A stretch of 64,000 nucleotides of DNA from Ecdyonurus torrentis (lineage: Eukaryota; Arthropoda; Insecta; Ephemeroptera; Heptageniidae), in NCBI GenBank assembly GCA_949318235.1, contig OX439133.1:6334020-6398019 (forward strand). Direction: 5' to 3'. The notes under the pieces are model-generated. The model had not been told where the DNA came from. It saw nothing but the letters and a program-made list of their open reading frames with translations, and searched no databases. A program made the translations under genes and the position numbers. How positions within the stretch are numbered: position 1 is the stretch's first letter; each line of letters begins with the position of its first letter. Below are positions 25,578 through 36,416 of the stretch, piece by piece.

Positions 25578-25693
25578 CTCTTCAATAAAACCTGTTTTTT
25601 TAAAAAACCGGGTTTTTAAAAAATCTTATTGCCCGGTTTTTTATAAAAAACCGCCCGGCAAAATTCCAGGCTAAAAAACCCGGTCGAACCCTG
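24840..25693 (-). mobile_element. hAT-superfamily transposon (internally deleted) with 8-bp target duplication
   Basis: The ends are CAGGGTTCGGATTAAACCCGG and the inverted counterpart CCGGTCGAACCCTG. The flanks carry a perfect 8-bp direct repeat, CTTGGTAC, at 24832-24839 and 25694-25701. Terminal CAGGG and an 8-bp duplication are diagnostic of hAT elements. Subterminal regions are full of CCGGTTTTT/AAAAACCGG words in both orientations, likely transposase binding sites. At 854 bp it retains only the last transposase exon, so it is non-autonomous. A long T tract lies at about 25541-25577. Confidence 0.92.
25208..25453 (-). pseudogene. hAT transposase C-terminal dimerisation domain (remnant exon)
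   Basis: Minus strand, 81 residues then TAA: RSFDSRKWWIALRNQSAKRS and on through CSSAGLERIFSSLG, TKLRNLLGPQKAATLVCVYR to the end. The S-S-A-x-x-E-R-x-F-S-x-x-G block followed by K-L-R-N-x-L-x-x-x-K-A is the conserved hAT C-terminal (hATC) domain, through which the transposases dimerise. CTTAG just before it is a plausible splice acceptor. The catalytic DDE domain and the zinc finger are absent from the element, so no active enzyme is made from this copy. Confidence 0.88.
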
Positions 25694-25701
25694 CTTGGTA
25701 C
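25694..25701. repeat. Right target-site duplication of hAT element (CTTGGTAC)
   Basis: Exact 8-bp match to 24832-24839. Confidence 0.9.
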
Positions 25702-26240
25702 TCAATAGATAAGGGGGAAAGAGAGAAAGTCTCTCATATTATACATGTAGAAGCCTTTTCGAGGCACTTAGCTTCTATAATATACATTATATATATGTAT
25801 ATATGTATATATATCTACTTATATAGCCATCCCCTCTTTAACTCCTTCTTTCTCTTTCTTTATGTACGCACTTATACCGACAAGTTCAATTTGTATACTT
25901 CAAGTATATTATATTATTATATATGCACGGGCAAACATATAAAAGCTTACTAATTATGCTATATAGTGTAATTTTATTCAATTTACAACTATATTAATAT
26001 TTCATACATATAAACTTATACTGCGCATTGTAAATTATTATACATGCTTTTGTGTGAACCAGGCTTTTAAAACAAAACTGATATCGGAAATTTTTTTTGG
26101 TAATAATGAATAACGAGGTAATTTTTTATTATTATTATTTTTTTTTTCTTCTTCTTCTTCTTTTTTTTTTTTTTTTTTTTTTTTGAAAGAGAGCATTGTC
26201 ATGAATCGATTAATGTGCAATTTTCTAATTTTCATAATCA

Positions 26241-26860
26241 TTAAAGGCATAATGCACTTTTTTAAACATCCTTTAGAATACTAGGTTAATAATTTACATA
26301 CCTTATTATGGCAGAATTAGACATGAACGCGTTGATTTTGTATATATTTTCATTTATTTTCCATTTGACGGTTGAAATAAAACTTATCTGACGTCACACT
26401 GTACTGATGGGGCTGCGAAGTGGTGGGGTGTTTTAAATTTATCACGTGACCAAAGAATTTGACCACTGCTTGACTGTGATTGGCTGATAAGATGAACACC
26501 GGGAAAAAGTTAGGTACTTCCCTAAACTATAAAACACTTTGCGCGCAAACTCGGAAGTATAAAGTTTAGGGAAGTACCAAACTTTTTCCCGGCGTTCCCC
26601 CATGCCCATCTCATCAGCCAATCACAGTCAAGCAGCAGTCAAGTTCTTTGGTCACGTGATAAATTCAAAACACCCCACCACTTTGCAGCCCCATCAGTAC
26701 AGTGTGACGTCAGATAAGTTTTATTTCAACCGTCAAATGGAAAATAAATGAAAATAAATACAAAATCATCGCGTTCATGTCTAATTTGGCCATAATAAGG
26801 TATGTAAATTATTAACATAGCATTCTAAAGGATGTTTAAAAAAGTGCATTAGGCCTTTAA
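26241..26860. mobile_element. 620-bp palindromic MITE (TTAAAGGCATAATGCAC ends)
   Basis: The two halves are near-perfect inverted copies: TTAAAGGCATAATGCACTTT at the left and AAAGTGCATTAGGCCTTTAA at the right, meeting at TAGGGAAGTACC-type sequence around 26550. TGACGTCA occurs in both arms. TTAA forms both tips. A partial relative is at 37551-37703. Confidence 0.88.
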
Positions 26861-27089
26861 GTATTTTTAATAATTTTTTGGAAAATCGTATTATGACGTC
26901 ACGGTTGGTAACTTATTACAAGCTACATTCAAACAACTTACAAGCTAATCATCACGATTTACAGAATTAATTTAAAATACTTAAAGAATTTGAAAAAAAA
27001 AAAAGCATAATAATATAAGACGATGCCAACTTTCAGAATATTACATGCAAAAAATTGAAAATCTCCGTCTTCTTCATTTCATTATTACA

Positions 27090-28920
27090 GAGAAAGAATA
27101 AATAAATAAATAAATAAATAAATAAATATAATCTTTATTGCAAAATAGGCAAAAGGTGCAGTCAGGGCAAAACACAGGCCCTATCACTGAACCAACAATG
27201 GACAGCAGTAAAACAAAAACACAAAATATACCATTTATAAGATTAAGCGTATTGAGACATACCATTTTTAAATTATATTTGCAAGATAATACTTAGTAAA
27301 TTAAAAAATAACAAAATTTAATGTTTCATCAAATAACAATATAATATATAATATATACCTTTTTAAATCAATTAAACAGTTTCAGATAAACAATAACACA
27401 TATTATGCATAATTATAAATAAGATGTTGTAACGGGAAAAGATAGATTAAAGGAACATTTTTGAGAGCTCTAATTTAAAAGATTTATAAGTATTTTTGCA
27501 ACATAATTCACTAGTTAGTTTGTTCCATAATCTTGTACCTTTGGAAGTGAAAGATTCAACCTTAGAATTTGGCATTTGCAAATAAAACTCATGTGATCTA
27601 GTGTTGCGTGAATGTACTGAGCTCATTAAAGTAAACATGCGCTTAAGATAATTAGGTTGACATGAACGTAATATTTTATAAACAAAACAGATTAAATTAA
27701 ATTCTCTGCGCTCACCTATGCGCATCCAATTTAGTTGTTTATAATAGTCAGACACGTGATCAAATTTCCTTAAATTAAAAACATAACGAACACATGCATT
27801 GAGAAGTTTGTCAAGTTTAGCTTCATTTTCACAGGTAACATTACAAAAGACCACATCACAATAGTCAAAATGAGGGATAACCAATGAGTTTACAAGCTTA
27901 ATTCTTGTATTAAGAGGAGTATCACGTCTAAATTTATACAGCTGGTTTAAAGCACCATAAACCTTCTGCGAAACTGAGACAATTTGTCTGTTCCAGGACA
28001 ATGTACTATCCATAAAAATACCCAAATTCTTAACATTGTGTGAGAATTCAATATTTATACCATTTAATACAGGATAGCTAACCTCAATTTCCGCAAGTTT
28101 TTTCATCATACCCTTGGTCCCAAAAATTATTGCTTGCGTTTTGCTAGCATTGAGCTGTAAACCATGCATAATAGACCATGTAAATATTGCGGCAAGATCA
28201 TTATTAATTTTGTTAATAGCATCATTAATACTATTTAGAGTTGTTTTAATATAAATTTGAGTATCATCAGCATACATATGGCATTTACAATGTTTTAAAC
28301 AGTCAGGTATGTCGTAAGCGTAAAGGGCAAAAAGTAGCGGTGACAGGGAACTGCCTTGAGGTAAACTACACACATTGATAGGTTCTGAAATATTTTTATT
28401 ATTACCCAACACTTTTTGGCTTCTATCACTTAAATAAGATTTAAACCAGGCTATACAAGAATCAGAGAAATTCATGCTTTTCAATTTAGATAATAAAATT
28501 TCAGGGACCACCGAATCAAAAGCTTTAGAGAAGTCCAAAAGAAGCAATATAGTGTACTCCTTAGTTTCAAATGCAGTCATAATATCATTTGTTATTTTGA
28601 GTAAGGCAGTACAACAACTATGTTTCTTCCGAAAGCCAGATTGAAATTCATGTAATAAATTATTATCCTCTACATAACAAGTGACTTGTTCACATACAAT
28701 TTTTTCTAACGCTTTTGATATGACACACAATAGACTGATAGGGCGTACATCACAGATTTCTTTTACTACACTTTTCTTTGGCAAAGGTATGATAAGCGCT
28801 TCTTTCCATAAACGAGGAAAAACACCATTTTGTAAAGAAAAATTGAAAATGTGTGTAAGTGAAGGCAACAAAATATCGATAATAGGTTTTAGCATTTTAA
28901 TAGCAATGCCATCGAATAAA
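27090..28920 (-). mobile_element. 5'-truncated Jockey/CR1-like LINE copy
   Basis: The minus-strand element runs from the truncated reverse-transcriptase frame (about 28920) through a 3' untranslated region with AATAAAG to a TTTA-type microsatellite tail at about 27097-27130. A simple-repeat 3' tail and a 5' truncation are typical of target-primed reverse transcription. The 5' junction abuts sequence of the GCATAAAT repeat family at 28922. I could not identify a target duplication by eye. Confidence 0.85.
27447..28895 (-). CDS. Reverse transcriptase of a non-LTR retrotransposon (5'-truncated)
   Basis: A 482-residue open frame with the hallmark polymerase motifs of LINE reverse transcriptases. 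They are DVRPISLLCVISKALEKI near residues 49-66, QSGFRKKHSC at 85-94, catalytic LLLLDFSKAFDSV with Asp121 and Asp127, SLPQGSSLSPLLF at 177-189, and YADD at 208-211 holding the paired catalytic aspartates. The C-terminal part has the usual H-S-R-N-T-R and L-W-N-K-L blocks of the Jockey/CR1-like group. The protein would copy its own RNA into DNA at a nicked target. The upstream frame continues as FDGIAIK before a stop at the truncation point; the endonuclease half is missing. The frame is still fully open, so the copy may be young, but it cannot be autonomous. The ATG used is simply the first in the remaining frame. Confidence 0.93.
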   Translation of the reverse strand: MLKPIIDILLPSLTHIFNFSLQNGVFPRLWKEALIIPLPKKSVVKEICDVRPISLLCVISKALEKIVCEQVTCYVEDNNLLHEFQSGFRKKHSCCTALLKITNDIMTAFETKEYTILLLLDFSKAFDSVVPEILLSKLKSMNFSDSCIAWFKSYLSDRSQKVLGNNKNISEPINVCSLPQGSSLSPLLFALYAYDIPDCLKHCKCHMYADDTQIYIKTTLNSINDAINKINNDLAAIFTWSIMHGLQLNASKTQAIIFGTKGMMKKLAEIEVSYPVLNGINIEFSHNVKNLGIFMDSTLSWNRQIVSVSQKVYGALNQLYKFRRDTPLNTRIKLVNSLVIPHFDYCDVVFCNVTCENEAKLDKLLNACVRYVFNLRKFDHVSDYYKQLNWMRIGERREFNLICFVYKILRSCQPNYLKRMFTLMSSVHSRNTRSHEFYLQMPNSKVESFTSKGTRLWNKLTSELCCKNTYKSFKLELSKMFL

Positions 28921-28921
28921 A

Positions 28922-29095
28922 TCGCAATTTATGCTGCATTAAGCATAAATGATGCTAAATTATAGGATAGCAAAATAATTATACTTTGCAGCATAGTATT
29001 TATGATATGTAACATACTTATTATAACGTATAGAAAAAAATATGTTGTATTGAACAAATTGTTCTAAAAATGAACTATAGCATAATTATTACGTA
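28922..29095 (+). mobile_element. GCATAAAT-family repeat, abutting the LINE
   Basis: GCAATTTATGCTGCATTAAGC, ATAAATGATGCTAAATTATAGG and TGTATTGAACAAATTGTTCT match the family. Its left end is lost at the LINE 5' junction, so the LINE probably inserted into or next to it. Confidence 0.62.
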
Positions 29096-29450
29096 GATAT
29101 TGTTGTCTGTTTACCTATTTTACCTATTCAAATAACAATATATTTACATTATAGCTTACGCTGTACACATTATTACGACTATATATAAAACCCATCACAA
29201 TTATTTAGTATCTTCAATTAGAAATTTTCATGGAAAATGAATTTAAAGTAAGTATTGAATGTCTATAGTGCAAAAATAGTTTATTTTCTTTTATATATGA
29301 ATTTCAAGCATTATATATATATAAATTTTTTTTGAATTCTACCATATTTTATTTATTTTTCTTCTTTTTTTTTTTACGAGTTTATCATAAAGTTCTTCAA
29401 GTTATGTAACGAACGAACGAGACAGACAGAAAGAGAGAGAAGAGAGATGA

Positions 29451-29452
29451 GA

Positions 29453-29493
<41 letters not shown>

Positions 29494-29562
29494 TATAAAA
29501 TGAACGAATATACGAATTTAACTTCAATAATTTAAACTTAAACGTAACATTTCTCTATCTCC

Positions 29563-29613
<51 letters not shown>
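29451..29613. repeat. (GA)n and (CT)n inverted microsatellite pair
   Basis: GA repeats at about 29451-29491 and CT repeats at about 29562-29613, with a 70-base spacer. Confidence 0.92.
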
Positions 29614-29616
<3 letters not shown>

Positions 29617-31432
29617 TACCATACTCCAAGAGAATTCTCTCTCTCACTCACTCTTGCAAAAATTTATTTTCATTGAATTAACTTATAAAAAAAATTGCCT
29701 CATCTTTTAAGAGTACGAGAGATATACATACAGAGAGAGAAAGAGAGAAATTAAATTTTACGCCGACATTTCTTTAAATGAGCTAATTTAAAATGTTTAG
29801 TATAAAGTAACAGTGCGATGATAAATATAAGCAACATAACAGTCTGTAGCGAGTTTTTATTTTATTATTTTTAATTTAAATTTTTGTATATGCTTCATCA
29901 ATAGCATGCTAATTAGGACCAAGAATTAAAAAAAAAAAAAAAAAACTTGTCATTTTAAACTATCTTCATTATTCATTAACTTTTTTTTTTCTTCTCCTTT
30001 TTTTCTTCTCCTTTTTTTCTTCTCCTTTTTTTTTTTAATTTTTATTTTAAATTAAGTGTATTTTTTTCAAGGGTTATATAGTTAGGAATTTTCAATCTCT
30101 ACAATTCAAAAGTTGACCTTTAATAATTTTTATTTCATTTAAAAGTCATTTATATAACAAGTAGAAACAAAAATGCCAAAACATGATGAGAAGTTTTTTC
30201 ATTCGAAAGCATCCCATTTTCTCGGATTCTAGTCAAGTTTTATCCAGGCAAAGAAACTTAATATGGATTACTTCAATTAATATTACATTGATCACCATAG
30301 TAACATTTTGTAATATTTTGATCTGAGGAAACTTGTTTAAGAAAAAGGGATGCAATACGTTTGTGAAAAATCTTTGATCTTGTTTTGATCAGGTCATCGT
30401 AAAAAAAAATAATAAGTGAACATCAGATAAACACGGAAAGAAAAGATTACGTAATTTATGCTGTTTTTTTTTATATATCTTTATAGCATACATGTTACTA
30501 AATAGCAGACTTGGAAAAATAGTGTACTATACTTGCAAAAATAGTTTTTAGTATGAAAATAAACAAACTGACTGATGTAAGAGCCCCGCAACAATACTAT
30601 AACAAAGTGCTAGCAGACAACTTCATGTTTCTGTCTTGATTTAACATGCTTTACATTTCTGCTTGAATTTCTTTTCGGTACTGACATATTTATATCTTAC
30701 TGAGCTTTTGTTTTCCTGGATTAAAAAATATATAATGTAAAACTAAAACGTTTGAAAATTTGAAAAACAAGAGTTTTCAGGCAGAAAGATAATACGCAAA
30801 GTCATCTGCAAGCACCTTAGTCTTTCTTTTCTTTTCTTTTTTCTTTTTTCTTTTTTTTTTTTTCTTTTTTTTTTTTTTTTCAACCAACTTTTTTTTAGTT
30901 ATTTATTGGATTCAACATAAATAATTTTGCTTTTCAACATAATAGTCAATTATCAGTATATCATAAATTATGCTTTCATTAAAAATTGTTGCTGAAATTT
31001 AGGTGAGTATAATTATTATACGGACTTTTTCAGCGCGGGAAAAAAAAAAATCATTTTCAAAAAAAAAAAAAAAAAAAAGTTTTAAACTTTCTTTATTATA
31101 ATACTGTACATTGTACCTCATTTTCAACCTTAAATATCATTTTTCTAAAGTAAAATTTTAACAGCCCTGCAGGCTTTTAATGAAGCAAAGTTTTAATTAA
31201 GTATAGCTAAAGAGATCTTTAACAAACTGCTTAAAGTTAAAAACAAAAATAAAATACTTGAAATGCTATAAAAAAAAATATGGGAAGTATTGAATAGTTA
31301 TATAAAAAAAAAAAAGCTATAAAAATAACTGGACAATTTTTGAGGAAATTACTGAAGTTAGCAAAGATAAATTGAAATGACTGAAAATAATTTGGAATGA
31401 AACTTGAATAAGTTAATAATAATATTAAAGCA
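29614..31432. other. AT-rich DNA with pyrimidine tracts, no gene seen apart from the MITE at 30194
   Basis: TTCTTCTCCTTTTTT repeats lie at 29990-30035, a CTTTT tract at 30820-30882 and an A run at 31061-31079. A plus-strand frame at 30553-30639 (MKINKLTDVRAPQQYYNKVL) and an overlapping minus-strand frame are too short to call. Confidence 0.5.
30194..30370. mobile_element. MITE, family TTACAAACGGATGCACCCC (copy 2)
   Basis: TTTTTTCATTCGAAAGCATCCC at the left and AAGGGATGCAATACGTTTG at the right. The interior (GATTCTAGTCAAGTTTTATCC, TTACATTGATCACC) matches 6470-6628. Confidence 0.65.
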
Positions 31433-32719
31433 TATCGAGGGCTACGCGGCCTTTCGGAACATCTACATCCTTCGCGCGCAAGATATAGAATTATGTGTAT
31501 TCTCCGCGCTCCGGACTAAAGAAACATCTGCGCTCTCCGCGGGCTTTAACATTGAAACATTTGCAGTCTTCGCGGCTGCACTAAATAAAATATCTACAAA
31601 CCTCGCGCATAGCAATAATAAAATATCTACAAAATGAACTTTTGGTTCTTCTACAATTTTTTTTCTTTTTACCTACTTTTACAAGTGTAAATGTTATATG
31701 ATATTTAATGATATGATATAAATAAAAATTTTATAAATTAAGGTATTTTAAAAGTTTTTTATAGAAATAGTTATTTTATTACCACAATTTTGAAATATAA
31801 TTAATTATCAAAGAACTTTTTGTTTAATAAAAAGTTAAAAAAAACAAAACAAAAACTTACGTCTTAAAAATAATTCCTCTGCATATTATATAATATAAAA
31901 AAAGCTCTGAATAATTTATTCATGTGATGTTGCACTGCATCGTTACCTCTGCTTTTTTTAATCAATTACAACTATACTATAAATACACGACCACTCATTT
32001 CACTGTCTAAACTGAAACTGAAGTTTAATTGTCACGCAGTTTAATGATTGTATTCGTATAAAATTGAACTTTGAAACACGGCAATAGAAAAATATTTTAC
32101 TATATTATATTCAAGTATAAAGTTCAAATAAAATAGATTACCTTGATTTTTAGACGTTGGCATGATAAAGTTTCAGTTTATTATAAACCAGTGGCGAGAC
32201 AAGTAATCTTGTGATAATATGATATAATTTTAAAGAAAGTAAGAAATAAAAAAAATTAAATATTTAAAAAATTGTTTTATAATACAATAGTTCATGAGAC
32301 TAAATATACAACCATTCAATTACTTGTATTATTTAACCAGTTGTTAAATATTTTGATTATTTCACTAGAACAGGTAAGCTTAAATAAAAAGAAACTCTTG
32401 AATTTATTCATAATATATAGTTTTAAATATCATTTTTATCTATATTGATAACTTAAAAATAAATAATAAATTGCATGTACGTCTTATTATTACGTTAAAC
32501 CTATTAAGGTACGCAAATAATGTAGATATTTTATTATTGCTATGCGCGAAGTTTGTAGATATTTTATTTAGTGCAGCCGCGAAGACTGCAAATGTTTCAA
32601 TGTTAAAGCCCGCGGAGAGCGCAGATGTTTCTTTAGTCCGGAGCGCGGAGAATACACATATTTCTATATCTTGCGCGCGAAGGATGTAGATGTTCCGAAA
32701 GGCCGCGCAGCCCTCGATA
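31433..32719. mobile_element. 1.3-kb element with GC-rich long terminal inverted repeats
   Basis: The left arm at about 31433-31630 (TATCGAGGGCTACGCGGCC...) is repeated inverted at about 32520-32719 (...GGCCGCGCAGCCCTCGATA). Each arm of about 200 bases contains several diverged units of the form A-CAT-CT[AG]-C-n-CTCCGCG or TTCGCGCG, so the arms are internally repetitive. The arms are far richer in G+C than the 0.9-kb AT-rich core, which holds no recognisable gene. Open frames across the arms (31404-31637, 32471-32853) mirror each other and are probably not genes. This is a foldback-type architecture. Confidence 0.82.
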
Positions 32720-32873
32720 TAAGAAGCTATTGGTTACAATCCATAATATGCTTGATATTTGTAAATACTGTTTTCTTGCTTCGAAAAATGTGTAATTTCA
32801 TTCAAAAGGCAATTAGAGGTCAGATTCGTTTTTCTCGTAGAAAAAAAAAATAGTTTACAAATTTTGTAATTTT

Positions 32874-33040
32874 TTGCTGCATTTACGTCATTAATAATGC
32901 AAAATAAGAACTACATAAATAATTATACTGTACTGTACCAAAAATTATAATATTTATGAATTAATGTAACATTATTTTTATTGAGCATTGAAAAAATTGG
33001 GCTAAAAATAAGCTAGCATATTACTTATTAGTGCGTATAT
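32874..33040 (+). mobile_element. GCATAAAT-family repeat (diverged)
   Basis: TGCTGCATTTACGTCATTAATAATGC then TTATTGAGCATTGAAAAAATTG and AAAATAAGCTAGCATA follow the order of the family, with many changes. Confidence 0.5.
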
Positions 33041-33710
33041 TATTATTTTTAAAAGTGTGTACAAAAAAACGCAATAATTAAAATAAGGGGGGGGGGGGTG
33101 AATCACAATAAGTCTTAAAAAACACACAAGGTTATATTTAAATGACATTTTCCATTAAAAATCTAAATTTATAATCAAATAAACTCGTATAAAAGATTTG
33201 TATTTAAAAATATACATTATGTACTTTGTACTCCACATGAGGTAAAGTGCGTGTTTTTTTTTTTTTTTGTTTTTTTTTTTTTGTTTTTCCCCTATTTCAT
33301 TCTAATTTTAAAACTCAAGGTATACACAACACAAAAGTATTTCGATACATGTCGAATATATAAGTATATTGTTCTGGAAGTGATAGGGGGGTGCCTGATA
33401 ATTTAAACATTATTATATACAATGCATTTTGATAAATGAAAGTGCATTTTCAAATTAGTTTATAATGTATATATCATGTGTCATTATATTATTTATAGCG
33501 TTCTAATTTAGATATATTTGATTGCGATTTAACTTTATATTTGATTGTATTAAAGCTAACCGTTAGTTACTGCTATCAAAATGTTGTATAAATACAGAAA
33601 TTGTTGAATTTCAATTTGTAAAACTCGTACTAAATAATACAAAGAAAAAATAAAAATAAAAAGTTTTTTTTTTTTTTTTTTTTTTCAATTTAAAGCTCTA
33701 AAAAACTATC

Positions 33711-34208
33711 TGTTACCCAGTCTTGGGTTCAATACCCAAATTCTTTGTAACAATACTAAAATCTAGAGCCTTACTCTATAACGATATTTTATTATTAAAA
33801 CATCGCCCTTGATAACGATATATCATATCGATAACAATAACTTTAAATCATATAGTACTTTAATGTTTTTTATTGAAATAAAATATTTCAAATCTTGCTT
33901 CATGACTATATTTACAATGATTATCCGCTTAATTTAGTATATTTCTTTCTCTCTCTCTCTCTTTCTTTCTGTCGCTCTCCCTCTCTCTCTCTTCTTTTCC
34001 TTCTTCTTCTTGTTTTTTGTATACTTTTCTTTTGCGTATTTTTTCTTATTTTATTTCAGCAAAAAGTATCGTTATCGTTGCAACGAGTTATTATTAATTT
34101 TTGTTAATCTATAAAGAACTTTTATAAAAATATTAATTTACAACACATCGATAATTAAATATCGATATCGTAAGTACGATATAATCGAACCCAAGACTCC
34201 TGTTACCG
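33711..34208. repeat. Region bounded by inverted AGTCTTGGGTTCRAT repeats
   Basis: GTTACCCAGTCTTGGGTTCAAT near 33711 and its inverted relative ATCGAACCCAAGACTCCTGTTAC at 34187-34208. The core holds a T/C-rich simple stretch and ATCGATAT words. GGGTTCGATT resembles a tRNA box B, so these could be two oppositely oriented SINE fragments. Confidence 0.4.
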
Positions 34209-34314
34209 TTTGGGGCTAGATGAGTGAGGTACTAAGAAAAAAATCTTCCTTTTTTATTATTATTAATTATTATTGAATTTTTGTTATTATTATTGATGGA
34301 AGCCACTTTTATAA

Positions 34315-34400
34315 AACATAAAAAAAAGTAGATAGCCACTTTTTAATTCCAGAGATACGAACTAAAAACCCTTAACGCTTAGTTATATAGAGAAGGAGCA
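34315..34400 (-). mobile_element. Possible tRNA-related SINE fragment
   Basis: On the minus strand AACTAAGCGTTAAGGGTTTT then TAGTTCGTATCTC resembles the D-arm to T-arm part of a tRNA-derived SINE (box B-like AGTTCGTATC). It is followed by GGAATTAAAAAGTGGC. It is short and diverged. Confidence 0.3.
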
Positions 34401-34775
34401 AAGAAAACAAATTAAACAATCTATAAACATATCATAATTTTTAGATTTACGATAGGTAAAGATTGAAAATAAACCGAGAGTATAGATGAGTCGATAATAA
34501 ATTTTACCTCTTGCTAATATATAAGAGATACAATATTTAAAAAAAATAAATATAATTATATTTTTAGATCACTCATTTTGCAGATTATATATTAACATCA
34601 CCTCTATGAAGAGAACAGTAATTGTAAATCAACAAGTAAGTTTGCAATAAAACTTCATCTGTGAAGCGAGGTTTTTATTATTACGCTGAATGAGATTTTA
34701 TTTGTTATTTTTAAAAAATGAAAATGAAAAATTCTTAAATTTTCATCTGCATCAATCTAAAAAATTTGTCTGTAA

Positions 34776-35300
34776 CACGGAAAGTATAAATTACGTAATT
34801 AATGCTATATACATTTACGTCCTTATTATATAGCATAAATGTTGTTAAGGTGGGAAATCAGCTACTATGGGATTTGACTAAAAAGTCGTATAAGGAAGGA
34901 AAAATCTGAAATTTTGCATGGCGATGCATTATAGGTTAAGGCAACTTCAAAAATGTAAAAAAATTTGGGGGGTCACCATGCTAGATTTTGAATTATTATT
35001 TTTTTGAAGTTTTCATCCCATAAGAAGCCATGTTAATTTTGGTAAATTTTAAAAATAATTTTCTCTCTTATCTGATGGTCACGGGTACTGAAAATTTTAT
35101 CATGGGTAGCTGTTATCATTAAATTTGAGGTGACATCAACAAATCAGGTAGTTTTCTTTTTAGATTTTGAGATACAAGCCAACTAAAGACAACCCTTAAA
35201 TTAGAAAATCATAACTAATATAATATTTATGCTATAGAACACAGTTATTATGAAGTATAATAATAATTGTGCTGTAATTAACAAATGATAATAATAATAA
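34776..35300 (+). mobile_element. GCATAAAT-family repeat split by a nested MITE
   Basis: The left piece at 34776-34844 (CACGGAAAGTATAAATTACG ... AGCATAAATGTTG) and the right piece from 35200 (TAATATTTATGCTATAGAAC ... TGTGCTGTAATTAACAAATG) belong to one family copy. The element at 34845-35199 lies between them. Confidence 0.62.
34845..35199 (+). mobile_element. MITE, family TTAAGGCGGGAAATC (copy 3, nested)
   Basis: TTAAGGTGGGAAATCAGCTA to ACAACCCTTAA. The interior has TTGGGGGGTCACCATGCTAG and GATGGTCACGGGTACTG. TTAA at both tips. Confidence 0.87.
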
Positions 35301-35829
35301 CAGATCTGTATTTATATTAAGGCGCATACGCATAGAGGGTTTTTCCAACCCTATTACATGAACCTTGGCTAAAACATATGCCAATATAATAATACATCAA
35401 AAATATTATTTAATATACAAAACAACAAAACAATTACCATGGTAATAATAATAGAGCTAAAACTTTTTTTTTTTTTTTTTTAAGTGATTCATTTGAAAAT
35501 ACGAGTAGAGAGCTCAATATTATATGTAAAAATTTTGAACTACCATTATATAATATTTTTTTAAATTTTACACAAATTTAGTCTGAATTTTAAATCATTT
35601 TAATTTTACCCTTTAATGCACAGTACATTAGTGTTCGATGCATAATAAATATTTTAAGACAAAATGCACGTAATATATTAAGTGTCAGTTTTAAAACATG
35701 AATGTATTTACAATAAACACACTCTACTCAAACTAGTACGTAGGTCGATGCAAATATGATGGGATGGATAACATTTTTAAAAAAATGGGTATACTTTATA
35801 AACGAAAGGAAAAAAAAAAAAAACTATAA

Positions 35830-36325
35830 TAGTTCTGCATCTGCTATAGCACAATTTGTTATACAGTATACAAATATTATTTATGCTATATATACTTAAC
35901 TTACTATGTTACAAAGCATAAATATTATCTTATAGAATGTATGCATTCATGTTAAAGTCAACGCCATGTTCGATAACTCAATAACATGGGAAACATATAG
36001 GAAAAGTGACACATTTTGCCAGTTAAAAAAAGCAATATTTTTGAGAGTATTGATGCTGATAATAGGTTGAATTAGTATCTCAAGTATATAAGAAAAAGAA
36101 AAAATAATAACAATAAATAAACAAATTTCCCAAAGAAAATAGCCATGCAAACACAAAGTTTGTCCTATATGCTGAGCAATGTTATTCATTACTCCAGTAT
36201 GGCGTCCAAGAGCATTAAATATGACATCATGCGGATACACCCTAAACAGCCTAATTATTTATATTGTTATATTTATGCTATGACATAAACGCAGCATAAA
36301 TAATGTAATTTATTTTATTCGCGTG
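35830..36325. mobile_element. GCATAAAT-family repeat split by a TATAGGGTG MITE
   Basis: The left part 35830-35930 (GCTATAGCACAATTTGTTAT ... ACAAAGCATAAATATTATCT) and the right part 36245-36325 (TTTATGCTATGACATAAACG, GCAGCATAAATAATGTAATT) make one copy interrupted by the complete MITE at 35931-36244. Confidence 0.65.
35931..36244 (-). mobile_element. TATAGGGTG-family MITE (nested copy)
   Basis: TATAGAATGTATGCATTCATG at the left and ATGCGGATACACCCTAA at the right, in inverted orientation to 24371-24677. It has the shared TATGCTGAGCAATGTTATTC core. Confidence 0.87.
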
Positions 36326-36329
36326 TATA

Positions 36330-36383
36330 CCTAAATTTTTTAAAACTACTATAGCTTCTACTTTATATTTTCAATATTTATCC

Positions 36384-36416
<33 letters not shown>

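Noticed and set aside
27130..27265. Additional small gene next to the LINE
   Set aside because: The frame lies in the LINE 3' untranslated region and tail; no separate signal.
28681..28965. 94-codon plus-strand frame
   Set aside because: It is antisense to the LINE reverse-transcriptase gene and has no independent support.
30553..30639. 28-codon plus-strand frame MKINKLTDVRAPQQYYNKVL...
   Set aside because: Short, overlapped by an equally open minus-strand frame, with no splice or promoter context.
31404..31637. 77-codon plus-strand frame (IDs such as LSAGFNIETFAVFAAALNK)
   Set aside because: It lies wholly in the GC-rich inverted arm of the foldback element and is mirrored by the frame at 32471-32689; openness follows from base composition and repeat structure.
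33895..34107. 70-codon hydrophobic plus-strand frame
   Set aside because: It runs through a CT/TTTC-rich simple stretch; composition explains both the openness and the hydrophobicity.
35947..36240. 97-codon minus-strand frame
   Set aside because: It is internal to a TATAGGGTG MITE; other copies of the family do not keep the frame open.
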